The notes under the pieces are model-generated. The model had not been told where the DNA came from. It did not search any database and was given only the letters and a program-made list of their open reading frames with translations. Made by a program: the position numbers and the translations under genes. From Acidobacteriota bacterium (GTDB taxonomy: Bacteria > Acidobacteriota > Vicinamibacteria > Vicinamibacterales > SCN-69-37), in assembly GCA_024653875.1 (NCBI GenBank), contig JANLHE010000049.1:1-6965 (forward strand): a stretch of 6,965 nucleotides of DNA, read 5' to 3'. Below are positions 1 through 5,748 of the stretch, piece after piece. Position 1 is the first letter of the stretch. The number at the start of each line of letters is the position of its first letter.

Positions 1-125
1 CGCACGCCGAAGAGCGGCGGCAGGAGCCAGTTCCACAGTCGCTGCACGACCTCTCCGCCCAGGGCGATAAAGAGGACGAACAGCACGATCACCACCGGAA
101 CCCAGACGATCCATCGTTTTCTCAT
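1..125 (-). CDS. Small Trp-rich membrane protein, 3' end cut by window edge
   Basis: Too short for ordinary ORF calling, but well supported by context. The ATG at 125 follows the sigma-factor stop by 10 bases, and a GAGGGA ribosome site overlapping that stop lies 6 bases upstream. The 41 visible residues start with a basic stretch (MRKRW), continue as one hydrophobic helix (about residues 5-23), then give a Trp-rich segment containing LWNWLLPPLFG, and run off the left edge. From memory, small proteins of this layout (about 55-60 residues, LWNWL followed by an LFG segment) are common hypothetical proteins in Acidobacteriota and Bacteroidota, often beside ECF sigma genes. Function is unknown. 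Co-transcription with the sigma factor suggests a membrane role in the same stress response, possibly as a very small partner, but nothing in the sequence proves this. Confidence 0.7.
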   Translation of the reverse strand, partial: MRKRWIVWVPVVIVLFVLFIALGGEVVQRLWNWLLPPLFGV

Positions 126-135
126 GGTCAGTCCC

Positions 136-711
136 TCAATCTTTCCACCATTCGTCGTACGTGTCGCGCAGTTGCTCGCGCAGGTGCAGTACCGCGTAGC
201 GCTTTCGGGCGAGCAGCGTGTTGATGCTCACACCGGACGCCGCGGCCATGTCCTTGAAGCTGTGTCCCTCGATCTCGTGGCCGACGAACACGTCGCGCTG
301 CTCGGCCGGCAAGGTGTCCAGCGCCGCCTCAAGTGCTTCCAGGAGGACGTGGCGGGCATACAGCGCGTCCGGTCCGTCCTCGAGTGACGGCAGGCGGTCT
401 TCCCACTGCCGCAACTCGTCTCCCGGCTCTTCCGCGCCGGTTACGACGGCCTCCGGAAAGCGTTCCGGCCGCTTCTTCCGGAGGAGATCCGTAATGCGGT
501 TGCGCGCCACACGGAACAACCAGCCGGTGAGGTGATCGATGGGCATCAACCGGCGGTTCGCGTCAACCAGTTCGCAGAAGACGTCCTGCAGAATCTCCTC
601 GGCGTCGCGCGGGTCGGGCACGCGGCGCCGAATGAAGTTGCGCAGCCGCGACTGTTCCCGTGTGACCGCCTCGGAGATCCGCTGATTGTGCTCGGGAGCC
701 ATCGGGGACAT
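136..711 (-). CDS. ECF-type RNA polymerase sigma-70 factor
   Basis: Cytoplasmic alternative sigma factor that directs RNA polymerase to a set of promoters. The N-terminal region-2 domain (about residues 20-82) carries RRRVPDPRDAEEILQDVF, the DAEEILQDVF helix of ECF factors, followed by GWLFRVARNRITDLLRKK, the -10 recognition helix. An acidic linker (about 83-125) leads to region 4 (about 130-182), with LPAEQRDVFVGHEIEGHSF and the helix-turn-helix around GVSINTLLARKRYAVLHLR. The length of 191 residues is normal for the family. The first ATG is at 711, but the ATG at 702 (Met4) has AAGGA 8 bases upstream and is the better start, giving 188 residues. No anti-sigma gene with a zinc-binding anti-sigma motif is visible; the next gene downstream is only a tiny membrane protein. 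The exact ECF group and signal cannot be assigned. Confidence 0.93.
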   Translation of the reverse strand: MSPMAPEHNQRISEAVTREQSRLRNFIRRRVPDPRDAEEILQDVFCELVDANRRLMPIDHLTGWLFRVARNRITDLLRKKRPERFPEAVVTGAEEPGDELRQWEDRLPSLEDGPDALYARHVLLEALEAALDTLPAEQRDVFVGHEIEGHSFKDMAAASGVSINTLLARKRYAVLHLREQLRDTYDEWWKD

Positions 712-771
712 CCTTGGCGCGCTCGCCCGTCACCTTCACCTGCGGATGTAGACGGAATGGGGGGGACGGAT

Positions 772-812
772 ATTGTGGGGACCGGTCACAATTCCGGCGC
801 GGGCGTGGAATT
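772..812. repeat. Two overlapping inverted repeats just downstream of the tRNA
   Basis: ATTGTG (772-777) pairs with CACAAT (787-792) around a 9-base loop, and AATTCC (790-795) pairs with GGAATT (807-812) around an 11-base loop. The arms share bases 790-792, so only one hairpin can form at a time. The second arm touches the encoded CCA end of the tRNA. An 8-base palindrome, GACCGGTC, sits at 780-787. They lie where a tRNA terminator or 3'-processing signal would be expected, but there is no T-run after them on the minus strand, so a factor-independent terminator is not supported. The stems are short and could be chance. Confidence 0.3.
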
Positions 813-901
813 GGCGGAGAGAGAGGGATTCGAACCCTCGGTAGAGTTTCCCCTACACACGCTTTCCAAGCGTGCTCCTTCAACCACTCGGACATCTCTC
901 C
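812..901 (-). tRNA. tRNA-Ser (anticodon GGA)
   Basis: A full class II tRNA can be folded on the minus strand. The acceptor stem pairs GGAGAGA (901-895) with TCTCTCC (822-816), followed by discriminator G (815) and an encoded CCA (814-812). The D region contains TCCGAGTGGTTGAAGGA. The anticodon stem CACGC/GCGTG holds the loop TTGGAAA with anticodon GGA (867-865), reading UCC and UCU serine codons. The long variable arm is a 6-base stem, GTAGGG/CTCTAC with one G-T pair, closed by a GAAA tetraloop, as expected for serine tRNAs. The T arm is GAGGG-TTCGAAT-CCCTC (839-823). Every arm is intact. No integrase or repeated 3' end is visible, so there is no sign that it serves as an attachment site. Confidence 0.97.
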
Positions 902-918
902 GTTCGAATGGACTCTAC

Positions 919-949
919 AGTTTAGCGCGACCTGTCGAACCGAGTCCAA
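919..949 (-). promoter_or_regulatory. Possible sigma-70 promoter for tRNA-Ser
   Basis: On the minus strand TTGGAC (949-944) and TAAACT (924-919) resemble -35 and -10 boxes, separated by 19 bases, slightly longer than the usual 17. The -10-like box ends 17 bases before the mature tRNA 5' end, leaving room for a short 5' leader removed by RNase P. The match is imperfect and GC-rich genomes give weak promoter signals. The 133-base gap 902-1034 must also hold the start signals for the divergent membrane-protein gene; no clear plus-strand promoter was seen. Confidence 0.3.
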
Positions 950-1034
950 CGTCACATCCAGCCGGGCGCGGGGACCTGACAAGGCTTCCGAGTTTAGACT
1001 GTGATGAAGAGTGTGACGTGAGTCGTCGCCGCAG

Positions 1035-1589
1035 ATGAAACGCAAGATCACGTATGCCCTCGTGCTGCTGATGGCGCTGGCCTGGTCGGTGTCCCTGTAC
1101 TTCGTCTCTCCCGAGGTGATTGTGTCGCGTCTTGGCGGGCACACGTTCCCGGCGGTGTTCGCGGCAGGCGTGCTTGGGGGCACGTCGATTGTCTTTCCGT
1201 TTCCCTATTACCTTGTGGTCGTGACGACGGCGGCTGGCGGCGCCAATCCGCTGCTTGTCGGACTGTGTGCCGGTCTTGGCGTCATCACTGGCGACACCAC
1301 GTCGTTCCTGGTGGGGCATGCGGGGCGCGCCGTGCTTCCGGAAAAGGCGTCAGCCGCGTTTGCTCTCCTGCACCGGTGGGTGGCAGACACCCACAGCGCC
1401 AAGTTCTATGCATTCCTGTTCGTGTATGGAGCGGTGATGCCATTGCCCAATGACGTGATCATGATGCCGCTTGGCGCCGCAGGCGTGCCGTACTGGCGGG
1501 TGATCCTGCCATTTGGGGCGGGCAACATCGTCTTCAATACGGCCGTGGCGCTGCTGGCTGCGTATGGGATTTCGTCGTTCTGGGCCTGA
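1035..1589 (+). CDS. VTT-domain (DedA/SNARE-associated-like) membrane protein
   Basis: Integral inner-membrane protein of 184 residues with a basic N-terminus (MKRK), a first helix (about 5-23), and several further hydrophobic segments. The central GLGVITGDTTSFLVGHAGR (about residues 80-98) matches the G-x-x-x-GD-xxx-xxxGRxG pattern of VTT/DedA proteins. The later VYGAVMPLPNDVIMMPLGAA (about 130-149) matches their second re-entrant segment with the Pro/Asp motif. Members of this superfamily move or flip lipids such as undecaprenyl phosphate or phosphatidylethanolamine; which lipid is handled here is unknown. The ATG at 1035 is the first start after an in-frame stop at 1014-1016; the ribosome site is weak. 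It precedes the GT-C-like gene by 30 bases on the same strand, so the two may be co-transcribed and share an envelope role. Confidence 0.85.
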   Translation: MKRKITYALVLLMALAWSVSLYFVSPEVIVSRLGGHTFPAVFAAGVLGGTSIVFPFPYYLVVVTTAAGGANPLLVGLCAGLGVITGDTTSFLVGHAGRAVLPEKASAAFALLHRWVADTHSAKFYAFLFVYGAVMPLPNDVIMMPLGAAGVPYWRVILPFGAGNIVFNTAVALLAAYGISSFWA

Positions 1590-1619
1590 ACCTGCGGGGC
1601 GGCGGACGAGCTCCGTGCT

Positions 1620-3437
1620 ATGGTCGTGCCACGTATGCACCCGCAGCGAATGGTGGCTGCGTTCAGCATTCTCCTGATCGTGCTGATCGGCGCGTCACAG
1701 CCGCAGCGAGTGGGGGATAGTCGCGAGTACCTCGCGATGGCGATGAACCTCGCGCATCTTCGTCCGCCCGTGCTGTCGCGCACCGACGCCGAGCGGCTGG
1801 AGGAGGATCTCGACCGGCTGGGCTTCGACGGGCAGTCACTCACGCATCACGCGCAGTTGAGGGATGAACGTGGCCGGCAGGACTTCTTTCACTTCTGGTT
1901 CTACCCGGCGCTCGCCGTCCCGGGCATCTGGCTGACGATGGCCACCGGCCTGCATCCGAACTACGCGTTCGCCGCCCTGAACGCGATGCTGTTTCTGGGC
2001 GCGGTGTGGGTCGTTGCGCGGCGGATGCACTGGTGGCTGACGGCCCTCGTGTTCTGCAGTCCCGTGCTCTGGTGGATCGACAAGAGCCACACCGAGGTCT
2101 TGACCTTCTCGCTGCTCGCCATGGCCATGGTGCTGCTGCGGGAAGCGCCTTGGTGGTCGATGATCTGCCTGGCTGCGGCGGCGACACAGAACCCCCCGCT
2201 GGCCGCGCTCCTCCTGTGCGCCGCCGTGTTGACATTCCTCCGGCGGGACGTGAACGCGTGGCGCTCGTCGCGCGTCTGGTTGGGGGCGGCCGTGGCGGCT
2301 CTGATCGCAGCGCTCCACCCGCTGTACTACGGATGGCGGTGGGGCCTGCCGACGCCCCAGTTGCTTCAAGGCACCCAGCCGCGAGTACCGACGCTGCAGG
2401 AAGCCGGCGCAATCCTCTGGGACCCCAACATCGGGCTGCTCGTCCACGCTCCCCTGCTCGTCGTGACGGTCGTGGCTGTCCTCATCACGGCCGGTGCGCG
2501 CGCGCGCGGGCGGTTGCATGACCCAGGGGTCTGGCTGGGCGCGGCCGGAGCGGGCATCTTCCTCCTGTCCTTCGCTCAAACCACGAATTTCAACAATGGC
2601 GCAACTCCCGGGATGAGCCGGTATGCACTGTGGCTGATCCCGCTGGCGATTCCGATCCTGCAACGTGCGGGGACCGTGATCGCGCCGGCATCTCAGCGCC
2701 GGCTGCTCCCGCTCGTACTTGCGTCCTGTGCGTGGAGCATCGTGGCCTTCACACCCGCAGCGCCGGAGGATTATCTGACGCCGACCCGCACCGCGAGCAC
2801 CCTGTGGACGCACTGGCCCGGGCTCAACAATCCGCTGCCAGAGATCTTCGCAGAACGGCTGTCCGGGCGGGAACCCGCGCGCCTCCCGGTCGGTACTCCT
2901 GACTGCGCCAAGGTCCTCACGCAACAAGGTGCATGGCCCGTGCCGTGTGGGGTGGGACAGCAGACGCCGCCAGCCTGCCGGAATCCAGGCGCGCTCTGCT
3001 ACGCCAACCTCGGCCAAGAAGGCTATGCATTCGTGCCCGTGCCTGCTCCACCGCGGTACTTGTTCGACCGTGATGGTACCTGGACCTGGGATCCGGCGTC
3101 GGGGACGGGAATCGACCGCATCCTGGAGCGGCTGCAGGTTCGGGACCTGCGCGAGGTCCGCATCGGGGCACCGGGCGGGATGGTGAGGGCCGTCCATGAG
3201 GCGTCGTGGGCGTACGCGCGACAAAGCGACACGGAGCTTCTCGTCTACGTCAGGGACGCCGGGGAAGGTGCCCACTTGACGCTGCGCCTTCCCGGAGCCA
3301 TGGCAGGCGCGCTCAGCGATCCAGGTTCAGGTGAGGAGATCGCGTCGATCGCGCTCGAGACCCGCGCCTGGGACGTCACGCGGCTGCCCCTGCCCGTGCG
3401 GCGGGAGGTCGTTCTCGTTCTGGCCCGCCGTCGCTGA
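1620..3437 (+). CDS. Polytopic membrane protein, probable GT-C-type glycosyltransferase
   Basis: A 605-residue protein with one N-terminal helix (about 11-27), a long first loop (28-90), roughly nine or ten further hydrophobic segments up to about residue 385, and a soluble C-terminal region of about 200 residues. The first loop begins GDSREY (32-37); an acidic residue in this loop is the usual catalytic feature of GT-C enzymes, which take sugars from polyprenyl-phosphate donors on the outer face of the membrane. The C-terminal region has four cysteines between about residues 425 and 460 (contexts PDCAK, VPCGV, PACRN, ALCYA), then a part that looks beta-rich and ends in LPVRREVVLVLARRR. I cannot assign a named family, so the enzyme role is inferred from topology and the loop motif. 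The ATG at 1620 has GACGAG about 8 bases upstream; Met6 and Met11 are alternatives. Its 3' end overlaps the convergent DinB gene by 111 bases. Confidence 0.8.
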   Translation: MVVPRMHPQRMVAAFSILLIVLIGASQPQRVGDSREYLAMAMNLAHLRPPVLSRTDAERLEEDLDRLGFDGQSLTHHAQLRDERGRQDFFHFWFYPALAVPGIWLTMATGLHPNYAFAALNAMLFLGAVWVVARRMHWWLTALVFCSPVLWWIDKSHTEVLTFSLLAMAMVLLREAPWWSMICLAAAATQNPPLAALLLCAAVLTFLRRDVNAWRSSRVWLGAAVAALIAALHPLYYGWRWGLPTPQLLQGTQPRVPTLQEAGAILWDPNIGLLVHAPLLVVTVVAVLITAGARARGRLHDPGVWLGAAGAGIFLLSFAQTTNFNNGATPGMSRYALWLIPLAIPILQRAGTVIAPASQRRLLPLVLASCAWSIVAFTPAAPEDYLTPTRTASTLWTHWPGLNNPLPEIFAERLSGREPARLPVGTPDCAKVLTQQGAWPVPCGVGQQTPPACRNPGALCYANLGQEGYAFVPVPAPPRYLFDRDGTWTWDPASGTGIDRILERLQVRDLREVRIGAPGGMVRAVHEASWAYARQSDTELLVYVRDAGEGAHLTLRLPGAMAGALSDPGSGEEIASIALETRAWDVTRLPLPVRREVVLVLARRR

Positions 3438-3881
3438 ACCGGGCGCCCGCTGCCGGTGCTGCGTGACGTGGACCAGCCACAGACGCAGCAGGTCGGCAAC
3501 CGACACGGGCTCCGGTGCCCACGCGACCTGCCGCCGTTGCTCCCACGTCTCCGGGCGCAGACTCGCGATCACCGCATCTGCCCGCTGCACCGCGCGCCGC
3601 CAGTCGGCGATCATCTGGTGGGGCGTCCAATTCCTGCGCCTGGCCACCTCGACGGCGTTCCACCCGTCCACGTCCACGACCTCTATCGCCGCCAGCCGGT
3701 CCTGCTGCAGCGCTTCGACTTCGTCCATCAGGAGATCCGACCATGCCACCAGGTGCCCCAGCACATCCGTGGCCGTCCAGTTCGCCTGCCAGGGGCCCGG
3801 GTGGTCGCCTGCCGCCACCCGGGGGACGAGCCATTCGTCCACGTCGGCGGCCGCGGTGCGCACGTCGTGTCTCCAGTCCAT
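3327..3881 (-). CDS. DinB-fold (DinB/MDMPI-like) putative metalloenzyme
   Basis: Predicted four-helix-bundle protein of the DinB / mycothiol-dependent isomerase N-domain superfamily. The family's three metal-binding histidines are visible: His43 in TDVLGHLVAW, and His138 and His142 in LWLVHVTQHRQ. Members bind Zn or Ni, and many act with low-molecular-weight thiols in transfer or isomerisation reactions; the substrate here is unknown. The recognisable fold ends at about residue 147. The remaining 37 or so residues are rich in Gly, Pro, Arg and Asp and lie entirely over the end of the convergent GT-C-like gene, so they are probably an unstructured read-through tail. The gene starts 10 bases after the methyltransferase stop and lacks a clear ribosome site, which suggests translation coupled to the upstream gene. 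It is the last gene of the five-gene operon. Confidence 0.85.
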   Translation of the reverse strand: MDWRHDVRTAAADVDEWLVPRVAAGDHPGPWQANWTATDVLGHLVAWSDLLMDEVEALQQDRLAAIEVVDVDGWNAVEVARRRNWTPHQMIADWRRAVQRADAVIASLRPETWEQRRQVAWAPEPVSVADLLRLWLVHVTQHRQRAPGSATAGQNENDLPPHGQGQPRDVPGAGLERDRRDLLT

Positions 3882-3891
3882 GGCGGCGCGG

Positions 3892-4692
3892 CTATCCAGG
3901 TTTCCGGGCGATGAGTTGTCCGCGTCCGACCTGTCCGGCAGCCGATGCGTCCCGCCACATGACCAGGCCCCGCTCCACGTCGTCGTACATCTGCCGACCG
4001 TAGCCGGCTTCGACGGCGGCGCGATGCGAGCTTCTGAACGCGTCGAGGTACCGCTGCACGTGCCGGGCGAAATCTTCGGTCAGGTCCTCCCGCTCGATCA
4101 CCTCCAGACCTGCGGCCCGCGTGAGCGTTGCATACCCGTCGAGCGTCTCGAGATACGGGAAGGCCATGAAGGTGTTCAGCGAGGTGTACAACTCGTCGCT
4201 CATCGATCCGGTTTCCATCCAGTCGGTGAAGGCCACGACACCGCCGGGCTTGAGGACCCGTGCGCACTCGCGGATCAGGCATGCCTTGTCGGTGACATAG
4301 CACCATGCGTCCTGGCCCCAGACGACGTCGAAGCTGGCGCCGGGGAAGGGCATGTCGAGGGCATCACCCAGCGTGAAGGTGACCTTCCCGTCAAGCCCCG
4401 CCGCCTTCGTCCGGCGCTCTGCCTCGTCGTGCATTCGTCGCGTGGCGTCCAGGCCGACGACGGTGCAGCCTATCTCTCTCGCGAGCTGCCGCGCCGGGCC
4501 GCCCAGGGCGCTGCAGACGTCGAGGACCACGCTCGAGGCGGTGATCCCGGCCTTCTTCGCCAGGACAGCGGTGTGTGGCCCGCCGCCCACGTGGATCTGC
4601 TCGCCCATCAGCATTTCCCAGAGCGCGCCTCCGGGCCCCTCGTAGACGCTTTGCACATCCGCAAGCCCGACGTTCAGTCTTCGCGTTGTCAT
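3892..4692 (-). CDS. Class I SAM-dependent methyltransferase (sarcosine/dimethylglycine methyltransferase-like)
   Basis: A 266-residue cytoplasmic Rossmann-fold methyltransferase. Near the N-terminus LMGEQIHVGG (about 28-37) matches the GGEDIHVG segment of glycine/sarcosine-type N-methyltransferases. Motif I is VLDVCSALGG (about 56-65), the acidic end of strand 2 is GLDATRRM, motif II is GDALDMPF, and FDVVWGQDAW followed by ARVLKPGGVVAFTDWM gives motifs III and IV. Motif I has Cys60 and Ala62 where many relatives have glycines. The substrate is unknown: the family includes N-, C- and arsenic methyltransferases, and the CYVTDK segment only faintly recalls ArsM. The start at 4692 is chosen because AAGGAG lies 5 bases upstream and its ATG overlaps the radical SAM stop in ATGA; a 44-residue in-frame extension back to 4824 is non-homologous and runs over the radical SAM gene. 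Confidence 0.92.
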   Translation of the reverse strand: MTTRRLNVGLADVQSVYEGPGGALWEMLMGEQIHVGGGPHTAVLAKKAGITASSVVLDVCSALGGPARQLAREIGCTVVGLDATRRMHDEAERRTKAAGLDGKVTFTLGDALDMPFPGASFDVVWGQDAWCYVTDKACLIRECARVLKPGGVVAFTDWMETGSMSDELYTSLNTFMAFPYLETLDGYATLTRAAGLEVIEREDLTEDFARHVQRYLDAFRSSHRAAVEAGYGRQMYDDVERGLVMWRDASAAGQVGRGQLIARKPG

Positions 4693-5744
4693 GACATCTC
4701 CTTGAGCACCCAACATTTCGGGTCGGGACCGTTTGCGTCTCCTCCGTAGTGATACGCGCTGGCCCGGCATCCCCAGCAGTGCGTGTTTTCCTTGCAGGTG
4801 CCGCACGGGGCCGGCATGGCGCACTCGTCATGCAGGGCATCGTGAATCAGCTCGCCGAGGTGCTCTTCGAGAATCCGCGCGAACGGCGTGACGCGGATGT
4901 TCCCCACGCCTTTCCGGATCACGGAACACGCGGCCACGTCGCCCGTGAAGGTCACGGTGGCCATCGTCCCGCAGTAGAACTTGTCCGCGTCCATTGCCGC
5001 GATGGTGCCTCCGTGCGGCCCATAGTTGAGCGCGTCGCGTTCGCGATACACCGCGCGGGTGTCGTCCTGTCCTGGCACAAGCGACAGCCAGCCGTGGCCT
5101 TTGCCCGCAGGGTTGAACATCGTCAGGCATGTTCGCATGCCCTTCTCCTTCAGCCACCAGCGCATGGTGTCGATGGCGTCGCTGGCCGGCTGAAGCGAGG
5201 TGTAGGTGATGCAGTTGATCATCTGGTCGGGCGACTTGCCTGCGGCCAGCATGTGGTCCACGCCCTCGGCCACGGCGGCGATGTTCTGTGGATTGCCCCC
5301 ACGATGGAGGCGGGCGTAGGTCTCCGGGGACACCGAATCCACATGGACGGACACGAACCCACCCTCGGTCAGGTCCGTGACCGCCCGGGCCACGCCGGGG
5401 TCACGGAGGGGCAGGCCGCTGGTCCAGACGTTGTTCGTGCGGCCGAGCGATTGGGCGTACGCCATCAGCTCGGCCCAATCCGGCCGTTCGAGCGGGTCGC
5501 CTCCCAGCCAGTCGATGGTCCGGATGTCGAGGCGTGCGGCGTCGTCCAGAAGGGCACGGATTTCCTGCGACGAGAGCGCCCGGGTCTCCTTGGGACCCGA
5601 GCCCGCGTAGCAGTAGACGCAGCCCTGGCCACAGGCGTCTGTCGATTCAATCTGAAGGGTGTACAGGCGCTTTTCCCTGAAGTATCGTTTCTGCTCGGCC
5701 TCATGCCCGGCTGCGAGACCACCGAATTGATTCAGACATGTCAT
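4689..5744 (-). CDS. Radical SAM protein with SPASM-like C-terminal domain
   Basis: A 351-residue radical SAM enzyme. The SAM-cluster motif is CGQGCVYC (Cys38, Cys42, Cys45; CX3CX2C), followed by the GGDP motif (81-84, usually GGEP). The C-terminus carries a SPASM-type cysteine set: Cys258-X9-Gly268-X4-Cys273, then Cys314-X2-Cys317-X5-Cys323-X2-Cys326, and Cys344. This would hold two auxiliary 4Fe-4S clusters. The last spacing is X2 where the usual pattern is X3, and an extra Cys308 precedes it. SPASM enzymes usually modify peptides or proteins (anSME, PqqE, MftC types), though some act on small molecules. The start at 5744 has AAAGGAG 8 bases upstream and lies 4 bases after the glycosyltransferase stop; an in-frame extension to 5855 lies inside that gene and is rejected. 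The stop overlaps the methyltransferase start. No precursor peptide is visible nearby, so the substrate is open. Confidence 0.93.
   Translation of the reverse strand: MTCLNQFGGLAAGHEAEQKRYFREKRLYTLQIESTDACGQGCVYCYAGSGPKETRALSSQEIRALLDDAARLDIRTIDWLGGDPLERPDWAELMAYAQSLGRTNNVWTSGLPLRDPGVARAVTDLTEGGFVSVHVDSVSPETYARLHRGGNPQNIAAVAEGVDHMLAAGKSPDQMINCITYTSLQPASDAIDTMRWWLKEKGMRTCLTMFNPAGKGHGWLSLVPGQDDTRAVYRERDALNYGPHGGTIAAMDADKFYCGTMATVTFTGDVAACSVIRKGVGNIRVTPFARILEEHLGELIHDALHDECAMPAPCGTCKENTHCWGCRASAYHYGGDANGPDPKCWVLKEMS
4698..4703 (-). promoter_or_regulatory. Ribosome binding site fixing the methyltransferase start
   Basis: AAGGAG lies 5 bases before the ATG at 4692, inside the Lys-Glu codons that nearly end the radical SAM gene (KEMS, then stop). 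Together with the ATGA stop/start overlap it settles the methyltransferase start and indicates coupled translation. Confidence 0.85.
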
Positions 5745-5748
5745 TCGC

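Noticed and set aside
812..901. tRNA-Ser as an integration site for a mobile element
   Set aside because: No integrase, direct repeat of the tRNA 3' end, or foreign-looking genes are visible on either side.
976..1000. Plus-strand promoter for the VTT gene (CTGACA and TAGACT)
   Set aside because: The spacing between the boxes is only 13 bases, too short for a normal sigma-70 promoter.
563..1183. Minus-strand open frame of 206 codons running across the tRNA-Ser gene
   Set aside because: It reads through an intact tRNA and intergenic DNA and resembles no protein family.
1836..3275. Minus-strand open frame of 479 codons opposite the GT-C-like gene
   Set aside because: It lies antisense to a convincing membrane protein, is rich in Arg, Pro, Gln and His, and shows no family motif. 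Long antisense frames are usual in GC-rich DNA.
3892..4692. Naming the methyltransferase ArsM (arsenite methyltransferase)
   Set aside because: The CYVTDK segment and the TIGR04282 neighbour are suggestive, but the WGQDA and GEQIHVGG segments fit sarcosine/dimethylglycine-type enzymes better, and I could not match the full set of arsenic-binding cysteines.
3331..4749. Plus-strand open frame of 472 codons opposite the DinB and methyltransferase genes
   Set aside because: Ser/Arg-rich composition with no motifs, while the opposite strand encodes two recognised families across the same stretch.
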